NCBI GenBank assembly: GCA_041596515.1
Contig: JBFHIJ010000006.1
Location: 62,001-126,000 of the forward strand
DNA: 64,000 nucleotides
Direction: 5' to 3'
From: JBFHIJ01 sp041596515
Lineage (GTDB): Bacteria; Bacteroidota; Ignavibacteria; Kapaibacteriales; UBA2268
Shown in pieces: positions 45,887-54,154 of this stretch. Each line of letters begins with the position of its first letter. Positions within the stretch are counted from its first letter, which is position 1. The position numbers and the translations under genes are program-made. The notes under the pieces are model-generated. The model was not told the DNA's origin. It did no database searches and saw only the letters and a list, made by a program, of their open reading frames with translations.

Positions 45887-47047
45887 ATGAGATACTTTAC
45901 TTTATTATTTGCACTTATAATATTTTACACTGCAGATGCAAAACTGTTTCCTGTTTTTGACGGAGATTATGTCTCTTACATCGATTCTACAGGAGAAGTA
46001 AAAATTAGAGGGGAATATTATCCTCTATTTGATAAATCTAAAATGACCATCAATGGAAAGGATTTAGCTAATATTACGTTCAGAGATAATGCGTTTTTTT
46101 CAGATGGTTTGGCGTTTGTAAGGCATCCTTATCGATTTTTTGGTTTGTTTACTGTGTGGAACGATTACTACTTTATAGACGAAAGTGGTAAAGTTATCTT
46201 AGAAGTGAATGAGCCTGATTTTTCTTCTTTTTCAAAAGGTTATAGCAGATTCTTAATCCAACAATCTCCTACACAGTATGGACTAATTGACACTGCCGGT
46301 AAAAGAGTATACGTAAAAGACACAATAGATACCAAAAAAGGCAGAGTCGAAATATTATTTTCGAGACTGTACTTTGTCACAGGGTTTCACGATGGCAAAG
46401 CATTAGCACTTTCTGCCGATACAGATGGAACTCCTTACACTTATATCAAAGAAGTAGATAAAGAGTTAGTTGTATGCAAAGAAAGATTTGAAGAAGCTGA
46501 CGTATATTCTGAAGGTTTAGCCGGAGTTAAAATAGACGGTAAATGGGGATTTATGAACGAGGACTTTAGAGTTCAAATCTCACCCCAATTTGATTTTGTA
46601 AATCCTTTTCATAATGGGTTTGCCAAAGTAATGATTGGTAAGTTCTTCGGATTTATAAATAAAAAAGGCAAGATGGTAATTGATGCTAAATATGAAAAAA
46701 CAGGCGAGATTAATGGAGGATATGTAAATGTCCTTTCCGGTGGATTATGGGGACTTTTAGATAGTAATGGTAACTGGAAAATAAGACCTAAGTACACTAG
46801 TCTTGGTGATTTTAAAAATGGTCTAATGGCTTTCGAGTCAGATGGTCAATATGGTTATCTAGATGAAAATAATAAAGTTATAATTCCTGCAGAATATGAT
46901 TATGTTGAGGATTTTGACAGTGGGCTTGCCAAGGTATGGAAAGATAAAGAATTATATTATATAGACACTTCAGGCAAAAGAATATGGACTATTTTAGATG
47001 CTGATGATCATAATTCTGTCTTAGAGAATGTAAAAAGAAAGTCTTAA
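45887..47047 (+). CDS. Exported WG-repeat protein
   Basis: This 386-residue protein has a signal peptide (MRYFTLLFALIIFYTADA) and about six or more WG repeats of roughly 45-50 residues, for example GKWGFMNEDFRVQISPQFDFV, then GLWGLLDSNGNWKIRPKY and GQYGYLDENNKVIIPAEYDYV. WG repeats form beta-rich units of unknown function and are common in Bacteroidota. I start at the ATG at 45887 because the signal peptide begins there; the longer frame opens at a GTG at 45860. It converges on ftsZ across 265 bases. Confidence 0.82.
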   Translation: MRYFTLLFALIIFYTADAKLFPVFDGDYVSYIDSTGEVKIRGEYYPLFDKSKMTINGKDLANITFRDNAFFSDGLAFVRHPYRFFGLFTVWNDYYFIDESGKVILEVNEPDFSSFSKGYSRFLIQQSPTQYGLIDTAGKRVYVKDTIDTKKGRVEILFSRLYFVTGFHDGKALALSADTDGTPYTYIKEVDKELVVCKERFEEADVYSEGLAGVKIDGKWGFMNEDFRVQISPQFDFVNPFHNGFAKVMIGKFFGFINKKGKMVIDAKYEKTGEINGGYVNVLSGGLWGLLDSNGNWKIRPKYTSLGDFKNGLMAFESDGQYGYLDENNKVIIPAEYDYVEDFDSGLAKVWKDKELYYIDTSGKRIWTILDADDHNSVLENVKRKS

Positions 47048-47168
47048 TTACTAAAATAATAAACTCGGATTTGTCATTAGATATCATCATAGTGCTGTAA
47101 ATGACCGTAGAATAAAGAAGCATGCTTACTTACCCTGTAAAAAAATATTATGTAACTGCTTATTGAAC

Positions 47169-47186
47169 AAGGGGTTTCAACCCCTT
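47169..47186. repeat. Small perfect inverted repeat AAGGGGTTTCAACCCCTT
   Basis: An AAGGGGTT/AACCCCTT palindrome with a two-base centre lies between the WG-repeat gene and ftsZ. There is no T-tract after it. It may be a remnant of a dispersed repeat or a weak terminator. Confidence 0.5.
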
Positions 47187-47244
47187 TCCGTGCAATGGTT
47201 TTAGAGCTTTTCCATCTTTTCAAATGACTTTTTTGGGATAAAAA

Positions 47245-47270
47245 AAAGGCCACCATTTCTGGTAGCCTTT
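47245..47270 (-). terminator. Terminator after ftsZ
   Basis: Read on the minus strand, AAAGGCTACC pairs with GGTGGCCTTT (one bulge or mismatch), followed by a run of T residues. It lies about 40 bases after the ftsZ stop. Confidence 0.78.
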
Positions 47271-47312
47271 CAGTTTCGGTTTTGATATAAATATAATCAT
47301 CATCTTGCTATA

Positions 47313-48593
47313 TTAGAAACGCTTTCTTGCAAATGGGCTTGTTGTAGAAGCCATTCCCGTGTTATTTTCGTTAGATTGAACTTCTTTCTGCTTTCTTTTG
47401 AAAGCCGGTTCGTCATATTTCTTCAACTCATCATATCCACGTGGACTACTTGTCACCTTTGTTAGAGGAGGCGGTGTAGTCGCAACAGTGTCTAGGTGCT
47501 GAGCACCAAAGGTTGGTCTTGTAGGAGCAAAAATTGGAGGCTTAATTCTTTTTGAATTAGAATTGTCACTAAAATCTTTGTTTTTTCCCATAAGATTATT
47601 GGTGGTAGTTTCCTGAGTTTCTACCTTATTAAAGCCTGTGGCAACAACAGTAACCATTATCTCATCTTTCATATCCGGATTTTCTACAACACCATGAATT
47701 AAGTTAACATCTTCTCCGGCAGCTTCTTCTACGATAGAAACAGCTTCAGCTATTTCGAGCATGCCCATGTCAGATCCACCTGTGATATTCACGAGTACGC
47801 CTTTAGCACCTTGGATAGAAATACCATTAAGAAGAGGAGAGTTAAGTGCGTTATTAGTTGCTTCAGCAGCTCTGTTTTGACCGCTGGCAGTACCAATACC
47901 CATAAGAGCATCGCCCATACCTTTCATTACAGTTTTAACATCAGCAAAATCAACGTTTACAATACCATGGCATCCGATAATATCAGAAATTCCCTTTGTT
48001 GCATTATAAAGCACTTCGTCAACTTTCAAAAATGCATCTTGGAAGCTAGTGTTTTTATCAATTATTTCTAATAATCTCTGATTAGGAATAACAATCAAAG
48101 CGTCAACATATTGGCGTAACAGTTTTATACCTTCTTCAGCAAGTTTCATGCGTTTTTTGCCTTCCCAAGTGAAAGGAGTTGTGACGATACCAACTACTAA
48201 AGCATCCATTTCATTGCCTATTTTAGCAATAGTAGGAGCACCACCGGTTCCGGTACCACCACCCATGCCTGCAGTAACAAAAAGCATATCCGTTTTGTCT
48301 AAAACAGCTTTAATTTCTTCTTCGTTTTCTTCAACTGACTTTTGACCAATTTCCGGATTAGCACCTGCACCAAGACCTCTAGTTGTGTCTGCACCAATCT
48401 GAATTTTGATTTGAGCTAAATTATGATCTAAAGCTTGTTTGTCTGTGTTAGCTGCGATAAACTCTACACCTGAAAGACCTTTACTAATCATATTATTAAT
48501 CGCATTACCTCCACCACCACCTACACCAATGACTTTAATTTGAGCGCCATCATTTGAAGGGGTATGAACGTCTATCATGATTTCTGCTGACAT
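47313..48593 (-). CDS. ftsZ: Cell division GTPase FtsZ
   Basis: This 426-residue tubulin-like GTPase forms the division ring. It has IKVIGVGGGGGNAINNM at the start, the tubulin signature GGGTGTGGAP at about residue 105, and the GTPase loop region with VNVDFADVKTVMKGMGDALMGIG. The C-terminal part after about residue 330 is a variable, Pro/Thr/Ser-rich linker ending FARKRF. The usual conserved FtsZ tail for FtsA/ZipA binding is not clearly recognisable to me. It is the third gene of ftsQ-ftsA-ftsZ, 41 bases after ftsA. Confidence 0.97.
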   Translation of the reverse strand: MSAEIMIDVHTPSNDGAQIKVIGVGGGGGNAINNMISKGLSGVEFIAANTDKQALDHNLAQIKIQIGADTTRGLGAGANPEIGQKSVEENEEEIKAVLDKTDMLFVTAGMGGGTGTGGAPTIAKIGNEMDALVVGIVTTPFTWEGKKRMKLAEEGIKLLRQYVDALIVIPNQRLLEIIDKNTSFQDAFLKVDEVLYNATKGISDIIGCHGIVNVDFADVKTVMKGMGDALMGIGTASGQNRAAEATNNALNSPLLNGISIQGAKGVLVNITGGSDMGMLEIAEAVSIVEEAAGEDVNLIHGVVENPDMKDEIMVTVVATGFNKVETQETTTNNLMGKNKDFSDNSNSKRIKPPIFAPTRPTFGAQHLDTVATTPPPLTKVTSSPRGYDELKKYDEPAFKRKQKEVQSNENNTGMASTTSPFARKRF

Positions 48594-48634
48594 TTGCTGA
48601 CCCTGTGATTTTTGTTACAACTATTTTATATTTA

Positions 48635-49963
48635 TTATAATTCTTTCAAAAAATTAGTGATTTTATTGAGAATAGAAGGTTTTTCTTTTGCTTCTTTCTC
48701 ATCAGATTCTTTTGGTTCTTCATCTGTAGAAGTTTGTACATCTTTAAGTCTAACGTCGGAAGTTGCTCCTTTGCCGTAATTATCTTGTAGACCGTATAAT
48801 GAAAGTCCTACAGAAGTGGAGTATACAGGCGACTGTATCTCAGTGGCTAAGCCTGATAAATTAAGCTGCGAAGGCATACCTATTTTTACAGGCATTTGGA
48901 ATATTTCGCGAGCCAAATCTTCTGTGCCTCTTAGTAATGTAGTGCCACCTGTAAGGACAATGCCAGCACCTAATTTGTTTTCAAAACCAGACTTTCTGAT
49001 TTCAGCCAAAGCAAATTCAAATATTTCTTCCATTCGTGGCTGTATTATCTGACACAAGTAACTTTTATTTATTTCCATAGGAGCTCTTCCGCCTATGCCT
49101 GGGATCATAATCACTTCGTCCTTCATAATAGAAGGTAAATAAGTATGTCCATTTTCTCTTTTAAGCCTTTCTGCTTGAGCTACTATTACTCCTAAACCTT
49201 TCCTTACATCATCGGTTACCTGTCTGCCGGCTATGCCGAAAACAGAAGTATATCTGATAATATTTTCTTCAAAAATAGCAACGTCAGTAGTGCCACCACC
49301 AATGTCAATAAGTGCAACGCCTACTTCTTTTTCTTCTTCACTAAGTATAGCCGCACTACTTGCAATAGGTTCAAGTACTACATCAGTAACTTTTACGCCG
49401 CATCGTTCTACACATCTGTAAATATTTTGAATAGCTGTCACTAAGCCAGTTACGACGTGTACATTAGCTTCCATTCTAACACCGCTCATACCTACCGGGT
49501 CAGTAATTCCATCTTGTCCGTCAATAATATAGTCTTGAGGGATGACGTGTATAATTTTTCTTTCCGAAGGTATAGCAACCTTTTTAGTATCTTCGAGTAA
49601 CCTTTCTACATCACTTCTTGATATCTCATGATTTTGATTAGACAGCCCAACTATGCCTCGCGTTTGGAAAGCTTCTATGTGGTCACCGGCTATTCCTACT
49701 ACTGCTTCAATTATTTTAATACCAGCTTGCTGCTGAGCTTGGTCGATAACGCTTCTGATAGCTTTTACAGTCTTGTCTATATTTACAACTACACCTCTGT
49801 TTAAGCCTTCACTTTCAGCCACTCCAATTCCAAGGATATTCAAGCTACCATCTTGAGGAGAAGGGGCACCGATAAGACAACAGATTTTAGTAGTACCTAT
49901 ATCAATACCAACCGTAATCTTTGGATTGCTTTCATTGTCAATAACTACTTTTTCTTCACTCAT
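48635..49963 (-). CDS. ftsA: Cell division protein FtsA
   Basis: This 442-residue actin-like ATPase anchors FtsZ to the membrane. It has the phosphate-1 motif TVGIDIGTTKICCLIG, the SHS2 insert (GVVVNIDKTVKAIRSVIDQA), the phosphate-2 region VGVALIDIGGGTTDVAIF and the adenosine motif GIVLTGGTTLLRGTEDLA. The C-terminus ends in a lysine-rich amphipathic helix (ILNKITNFLKEL) that fits the membrane-targeting sequence. It lies between ftsQ and ftsZ on the minus strand with gaps of about 40 bases. Confidence 0.96.
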   Translation of the reverse strand: MSEEKVVIDNESNPKITVGIDIGTTKICCLIGAPSPQDGSLNILGIGVAESEGLNRGVVVNIDKTVKAIRSVIDQAQQQAGIKIIEAVVGIAGDHIEAFQTRGIVGLSNQNHEISRSDVERLLEDTKKVAIPSERKIIHVIPQDYIIDGQDGITDPVGMSGVRMEANVHVVTGLVTAIQNIYRCVERCGVKVTDVVLEPIASSAAILSEEEKEVGVALIDIGGGTTDVAIFEENIIRYTSVFGIAGRQVTDDVRKGLGVIVAQAERLKRENGHTYLPSIMKDEVIMIPGIGGRAPMEINKSYLCQIIQPRMEEIFEFALAEIRKSGFENKLGAGIVLTGGTTLLRGTEDLAREIFQMPVKIGMPSQLNLSGLATEIQSPVYSTSVGLSLYGLQDNYGKGATSDVRLKDVQTSTDEEPKESDEKEAKEKPSILNKITNFLKEL

Positions 49964-50007
49964 GAGACAAAGTCCATCTATAAATTTTATTATTTTTGCA
50001 AAATTAT

Positions 50008-50811
50008 CTAACTGTATATGATTCGATCATTCCAACGCAAATCAATATATTCTTTGACTTCTACACTATTGCTAAGGAGTCTGTTAAGCCAGAAAAAGTC
50101 CAATTTTTCTAATTGTGCATCTAAACCGTACACCGGTTCGACTATTATTTTGATGCGATCATTAGTCAAAAAGACTTCATAAGACTTCTCTTGGCTATTG
50201 TATCTGATTTCGTCTAAAATATGATAGTAATACCCATCTTTATAGGATTTTAATTTTTCAATTACATCTATTGCTTTTGTAATTTGATTAACTCTGTAAT
50301 TTTCCTGAGCTTTTAAACTTGTATCAGCAATAGGGGAGAAGTTGAACCCGGAAACTAAAGGTACATCTTTGTAATATTCGCCGGGAGTTTTAAGCACTTT
50401 TCCATTATCACCAATGTATTCAAGTCTACCTTTTGCATTCAATCTGACTGCAGCAGGCTTGGCTTCACTGATAAAAATAACTATCGTTGATGAACCACTG
50501 GAAGAAATATCACATTTCTTTACAGCTGAAATACTATTCAGTGAAGTGGATATTCTTTTAAGTAGTTTTGGGGTTTGTTTAGTACCGATAATACTATCAG
50601 GTAGCACAGAACGTAAGTAGCCTTCACTCAGTGAATTAGCTCCGACAAATTCGATATTTTCGATTACCTGTTCAGATTGCCATTCACGAGCATAAATAAC
50701 TAACAATGTTACACACAAAACTAATGCAATCAAACTGAATAAATTCAGTCTCTGCTTTGATTGAAAAAAGGATGCGTATGTCTGTGCAATATTATGTAGC
50801 CTATTTTTCAT
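50008..50811 (-). CDS. ftsQ: Cell division protein FtsQ
   Basis: This 267-residue bitopic protein has a short cytoplasmic N-terminus, one membrane segment (about residues 25-45, LFSLIALVLCVTLLVIYA) and a periplasmic POTRA domain (VIENIEFVGANSLSEGYLRSVLP), followed by the FtsQ beta domain (VPLVSGFNF, then YFWLNRLLS-like end). FtsQ links the Z-ring to FtsBL and wall synthesis. Position before ftsA supports the call. I start at 50811, just after a GGGGGA ribosome site; the frame also opens 14 codons earlier at 50853. Confidence 0.88.
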   Translation of the reverse strand: MKNRLHNIAQTYASFFQSKQRLNLFSLIALVLCVTLLVIYAREWQSEQVIENIEFVGANSLSEGYLRSVLPDSIIGTKQTPKLLKRISTSLNSISAVKKCDISSSGSSTIVIFISEAKPAAVRLNAKGRLEYIGDNGKVLKTPGEYYKDVPLVSGFNFSPIADTSLKAQENYRVNQITKAIDVIEKLKSYKDGYYYHILDEIRYNSQEKSYEVFLTNDRIKIIVEPVYGLDAQLEKLDFFWLNRLLSNSVEVKEYIDLRWNDRIIYS

Positions 50812-51191
50812 TTTCCCCCAATGAAAAAAGGATTGCAAAAATTCCGAAGACAAAATAATGCCTTCATGTCTGATATTTTGGTACGATTTTTTCTTCTAAA
50901 AGGGTGGGGTAATCCGAGCGAATTGTCCCCCGCCTTATGCTGCTTATTTTCCTCTTAAGTGCAAATGTAAAAGACTTTCCTTTAAATAGCAAGAAAAAAA
51001 ATAAAATTAAATAAAAAAATCCTTAAGCATGTTTAATAGGAAACAAATTGCAAATTAAATAATGTAGATACTGTGAGTATTATTTAGATAAATCAAAGTT
51101 TCTAAACTCTATACAAACAGTAGATATACTGTATTAAAATAGGTAAAAATACTTAGAATAAAAAAGTATTTATACAAAGTAAAGAAAATAT
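50812..51191. other. Gap between ftsQ and the SDR gene
   Basis: No gene is supported. Reading on the minus strand, it holds the ftsQ promoter, then in the leader a GC-richer inverted repeat (GGTGGGG and CCCCCGCC, 50901-50934 on the plus strand), and nearer the SDR gene only AT-rich sequence with a small hairpin ACAGTA/TACTGT (51117-51132). Confidence 0.6.
50962..50993 (-). promoter_or_regulatory. Bacteroidota-type promoter for ftsQAZ
   Basis: On the minus strand, CTTG (50993-50990), a 20-base spacer and TACATTTG (50969-50962) fit the -33/-7 pattern with a perfect -7 box. Transcription would begin near 50955 and give a leader of about 145 bases before ftsQ. Confidence 0.65.
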
Positions 51192-51974
51192 TTATAGTCC
51201 TTTGACAAAACCACCGTCAATAGGCAAATTTACACCTGAAATAAAAGATGAGTAATCTGAGGCTAAAAAGCCTGCGGCTGCTGCAAACTCCCAAGGCTCA
51301 CCAAATCTGTTAGCAGGTATATCTGAAATCATTTTAGATTCTAATTCTTTATAACTAATGCCTTGCATTTTACTGTTATTTTCAATTAAGCTTTCTAATC
51401 GTTTGGTATTTGTCTGACCAGGGAGCAAATTATTTACAGTTATACCATATTGTGCTAATTCGTTAGATAATGTTTTTGCCCATGAGGACATAGCACCTCT
51501 GAGTGTATTAGATACTCCCAGATTTGGAATAGGTTGCATTACGCTTACTGAAATAATATTTATTATTCTTCCCCATTTTTTACTCTGCATATATGGAACG
51601 AAGTAACTAACTAAGTGTTGGGAAAAAAATAAATGTCTTTCGAAAGCTCTTAAAAAATCTTCAGGTGTAGAATTCTTAGCCAGACCGGGAGGAGGCCCTC
51701 CTGCGTTATTTACAAGAATATCTATATGTGTAATGTCTTCTTGTTTAATAATTTCTATTGATTTGTTATAATCTTGAAAATCAAGAGGAATATAAGAGTG
51801 ACTATTAGGATATTCAGTATTTAGTCTATTGCAAATATTCTTTAATTTATTTTCGTTTCGGGCTGACAGTATACACTTAGCCCCCATCTCTGCAAACCGT
51901 TCGGCAACGGCTAAGCCTAAACCATCAGAGGCACCACAAATAAAAGCAGTTTTATTTTCAAGTCTAATGTTCAT
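51192..51974 (-). CDS. Short-chain dehydrogenase/reductase
   Basis: This 260-residue protein is a classical SDR. It has the cofactor motif CGASDGLGLAVAERF (TGxxxGxG type), the NNAGG block, a catalytic Ser in IINIISVSVMQPIPNLG, and late PGQTNT and NLPIDGGFVKG blocks. The usual YxxxK is replaced by a segment where GVSNTLRGAMSSWAKTL stands, so the expected Tyr is missing and Lys is displaced; this resembles some divergent FabG-like enzymes. I start at the ATG at 51974 with AGGA upstream; the longer frame to 52064 would add an unlikely hydrophobic leader. The substrate is unknown. Confidence 0.82.
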   Translation of the reverse strand: MNIRLENKTAFICGASDGLGLAVAERFAEMGAKCILSARNENKLKNICNRLNTEYPNSHSYIPLDFQDYNKSIEIIKQEDITHIDILVNNAGGPPPGLAKNSTPEDFLRAFERHLFFSQHLVSYFVPYMQSKKWGRIINIISVSVMQPIPNLGVSNTLRGAMSSWAKTLSNELAQYGITVNNLLPGQTNTKRLESLIENNSKMQGISYKELESKMISDIPANRFGEPWEFAAAAGFLASDYSSFISGVNLPIDGGFVKGL

Positions 51975-52057
51975 TGCAAATCCTATATCTAATAATACTT
52001 TATAAATATATAGAATAATATTGAGGCTACAAAAAATAAAAAATATCAAAAAAATGT

Positions 52058-52088
52058 TTTGCAAAAAAGATAATAAACCCTATATTTG
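52058..52088 (+). promoter_or_regulatory. Bacteroidota-type promoter for the tRNA-Ser pair
   Basis: TTTG at 52058-52061, a 19-base spacer and TATATTTG at 52081-52088 fit the Bacteroidota -33/-7 consensus exactly. The transcript would start near 52095, about 16 bases before the first tRNA. Confidence 0.75.
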
Positions 52089-52110
52089 TACTCGTTCTTT
52101 TGAGCGGATC

Positions 52111-52193
52111 GGAGGATTCGCATAATTGGTATTGCAGCGGTCTTGAAAACCGCCGGGTTTGCGCCTGTGGGGGTTCGAGTCCCTCATCCTCCG
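52111..52193 (+). tRNA. tRNA-Ser (anticodon UGA), copy 1
   Basis: The acceptor stem GGAGGAT pairs with ATCCTCC. The anticodon stem GCGGT/ACCGC encloses the loop CTTGAAA, giving the anticodon TGA. A long variable arm (CGGG/CCTG type) marks a class II tRNA, and the T-arm has GGTTCGAGTCC. The CCA end is not encoded. The second copy follows after 47 bases. Confidence 0.95.
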
Positions 52194-52240
52194 CTCAAAG
52201 AAATTGAAAATCTAATTCGCTTAAAAAATGTATACCAATT

Positions 52241-52323
52241 GGAGGATTCGCATAATTGGTATTGCAGCGGTCTTGAAAACCGCCGGGTTTGCGCCTGTGG
52301 GGGTTCGAGTCCCTCATCCTCCG
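52241..52323 (+). tRNA. tRNA-Ser (anticodon UGA), copy 2
   Basis: This copy is identical in sequence to the first over the whole tRNA, offset by 130 bases, with the same acceptor stem, TGA anticodon and long variable arm. The flanks differ, so only the tRNA unit is duplicated. A terminator follows at once. Confidence 0.95.
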
Positions 52324-52326
52324 CAT

Positions 52327-52363
52327 AAAAGGAGTTTACTTATCAAAAGTAGACTCCTTTTTG
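52327..52363 (+). terminator. Terminator after the tRNA-Ser pair
   Basis: AAAAGGAGTTTACT pairs with AGTAGACTCCTTTT (one mismatch) around a short loop and ends in T residues. It closes the two-tRNA transcript. Confidence 0.88.
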
Positions 52364-52383
52364 CGTTTTAACAAAACCAAAAA

Positions 52384-52414
52384 AAAGAGCCACATAGTAT
52401 ATATGTAGCTCTTA
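52384..52414 (-). terminator. Terminator after the metal-binding gene
   Basis: AAGAGC-ACAT and ATGT-GCTCTT form a stem around a TATA loop. Read on the minus strand it is followed by a run of T residues, so it ends the minus-strand unit starting with the HYC-like gene. Confidence 0.8.
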
Positions 52415-52438
52415 TATTTCAATATGTTATGCATATAT

Positions 52439-52795
52439 CTATTTCTGATCTTCCGGTAACTTACAGCAATTATGAAGTCTTTTGTAAGCCCTTTTGTCTT
52501 TTGTTACTTTATCAGCGTCATATCCTGCGTCTGATATTTCGTTTCTGATATCATCTAAGCTGATTTTTTCATTGTCAAATTTGACAGTCGTTACTTTCTT
52601 TTCAAAATCTACATCTGCTGAAATTAAACCCTCTAATTTGTTGAGAGCAGTTTCTATAGTTGTTTTGCACATTTCACATTGCACAGAAGGAGTTTTTATC
52701 TCTGATTTAACCTCTTTTGCGGATAGGTTTGATAAAGACAGTAAAGCTACCGTAAGTGCAATAAAAGCAATTTTTATATTTTTGAATGATAACAT
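52439..52795 (-). CDS. Exported heavy-metal-associated (HMA) domain protein
   Basis: This 118-residue protein has a signal peptide (about residues 1-26, ending NLSAK) and one HMA domain with the metal site VQCEMCKTT (CxxC), as in CopZ, MerP and the cytosolic domains of copper ATPases. The fold continues with ISADVDFEKKVTTVKFDNEK and a GYDAD stretch. A second Cys pair (HNCCKLP) at the end could also bind metal. It probably shuttles copper or a similar ion in the periplasm. A GGAG site precedes the ATG. The Cys-rich gene 59 bases upstream supports a metal role. Confidence 0.87.
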   Translation of the reverse strand: MLSFKNIKIAFIALTVALLSLSNLSAKEVKSEIKTPSVQCEMCKTTIETALNKLEGLISADVDFEKKVTTVKFDNEKISLDDIRNEISDAGYDADKVTKDKRAYKRLHNCCKLPEDQK

Positions 52796-52854
52796 TTTAT
52801 TTCTCCATTATGTTTATTTAAAAATTAGTTTTGTGATTGGAATAGAATACCTCT

Positions 52855-53298
52855 CTATTCCTTTAGAGAAGAAATAAAATGAAGAAAATCATCCGCTACA
52901 GGAGGTGAAATGCCACTGTAATGCGCGGCTATTTTTTGTGTAATAAAAATATTGCTTAATTTAAAAATATTGAAATAATCTAAAGATATATTTTGACAGG
53001 AATCTATCGAAGTAAAATATTTTTCTATAGTCAGTGTTTCTATCAGTAACTTCAGAAAAGTTATTTTATGCTCGCAGCATTTGTCATTAGACAACTCTTT
53101 TCCTTGTTTTATACAACAGGACTTATTTACTTCTGAGCAGATAGAACATGAATTATTTTCTTGCCCTTCGAATATAGATATATCCACACTTCCTCTACTA
53201 TGGCATATATGAGTGTATATATTGATCCCCATAGAAGAGGTGCATATACTTAGTATTAATACTAAAGCAGGTATTCTATTTCTAATTATATTAAGCAT
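52855..53298 (-). CDS. HYC_CC_PP-like cysteine-rich exported protein
   Basis: This 147-residue protein has an N-terminal hydrophobic signal or anchor (ALVLILSICTSSMGI), then HICHSRG, a run with paired Cys (CSICSEVNKSCCIKQGK, DKCCEHK) and a late GISPPVADDF. The His-Cys, Cys-Cys and Pro-Pro landmarks match the Bacteroidota family named HYC_CC_PP, whose members sit by metal-handling genes. No function is proven. With the HMA gene directly downstream on the same strand, a role in copper sensing or binding is inferred. Confidence 0.7.
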   Translation of the reverse strand: MLNIIRNRIPALVLILSICTSSMGINIYTHICHSRGSVDISIFEGQENNSCSICSEVNKSCCIKQGKELSNDKCCEHKITFLKLLIETLTIEKYFTSIDSCQNISLDYFNIFKLSNIFITQKIAAHYSGISPPVADDFLHFISSLKE

Positions 53299-53354
53299 CT
53301 ATTATATATTGAAATGACTAAGTAATTTAGTTGCATAAAGATACGTAATTAAAA

Positions 53355-54062
53355 CTACTTTGTTGCTCTTTTAGCATCTTTATTCTTTATTCGTGCTATT
53401 GTCTTTTCGTTATTGAGTTCTCTTATAGCGTCGTATGCAATCCACCTGGCAGAGGTACTACTTTTGTGTTTTTCTAAAATAGAAATAGCAGCAAGAAGTG
53501 CCTGATCTCTCAAAAATAAGGACCGCTTACCCAACCCCCTTAAAGCCCAATTTATAGCTTTTTTGACCATATTCCTCTCATCATTAGCTTTATCAATAAT
53601 ATAATCAAAAAGATGTAGAAAATCTTTATCATCGTGCTTTTTGTAGTGCACTGCGATAACTGCTATCAGTGCGAAAGCAGCCCTTTTTACAAATTCTTCA
53701 TCACTGCTCTGCCATTTTTCTATCAGAGTAAAAGAGTTTGGAGAGTATCGAGCATATCTCGTCATCAAATTGTCGCAAATATCCCAAGAGTCCATATCGC
53801 TTACCCATTTATCAAGAAGTTCATCGCTAATCAGCTTTTTATCTGCTAAGTGAGCAGCAAGCATCTTGCCTTCATGAATACCAGTATCCCAGATTTGAAG
53901 CGCTAAAGCGTGATTTGTACCAATGCTTTTTGCAATATCTTGAATTGTTTTAGCGGAAATGCCTAAAGTATTAGTTGGGTTAATGCCAAACTTAGCCATA
54001 CCATCTACATTTTTGGTGTTTTGGTGTGATTCGAGAATTTCTATGAGCTTTTTTAGTTCCAT
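53355..54062 (-). CDS. DNA alkylation repair protein, AlkD family
   Basis: This 235-residue HEAT-like helical protein matches the AlkD family of DNA glycosylases. The pattern LKKLIEILESHQNTKNVDGMAKFGI at the start, VSDMDSWDICDNLMTRY in the middle (Trp and Asp as in the catalytic pocket) and KKAINWALRGLGKR later are typical. AlkD removes bulky or positively charged alkylpurines. Some relatives lack activity, so the substrate is inferred. It is divergent from the PDZ-phosphatase gene. Confidence 0.88.
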   Translation of the reverse strand: MELKKLIEILESHQNTKNVDGMAKFGINPTNTLGISAKTIQDIAKSIGTNHALALQIWDTGIHEGKMLAAHLADKKLISDELLDKWVSDMDSWDICDNLMTRYARYSPNSFTLIEKWQSSDEEFVKRAAFALIAVIAVHYKKHDDKDFLHLFDYIIDKANDERNMVKKAINWALRGLGKRSLFLRDQALLAAISILEKHKSSTSARWIAYDAIRELNNEKTIARIKNKDAKRATK

Positions 54063-54154
54063 AGTGTATTTATATTAGATAATGTCAGAATAAAATGTAA
54101 CATTTGCAGTACAAAATACGTTTTTAATTTATCTCATCATAAATAAAAGACTCT

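Noticed and set aside
52143..52328. Plus-strand frame of 61 codons across the two tRNA-Ser genes
   Set aside because: It repeats the tRNA sequence in translation and lies entirely in RNA genes.
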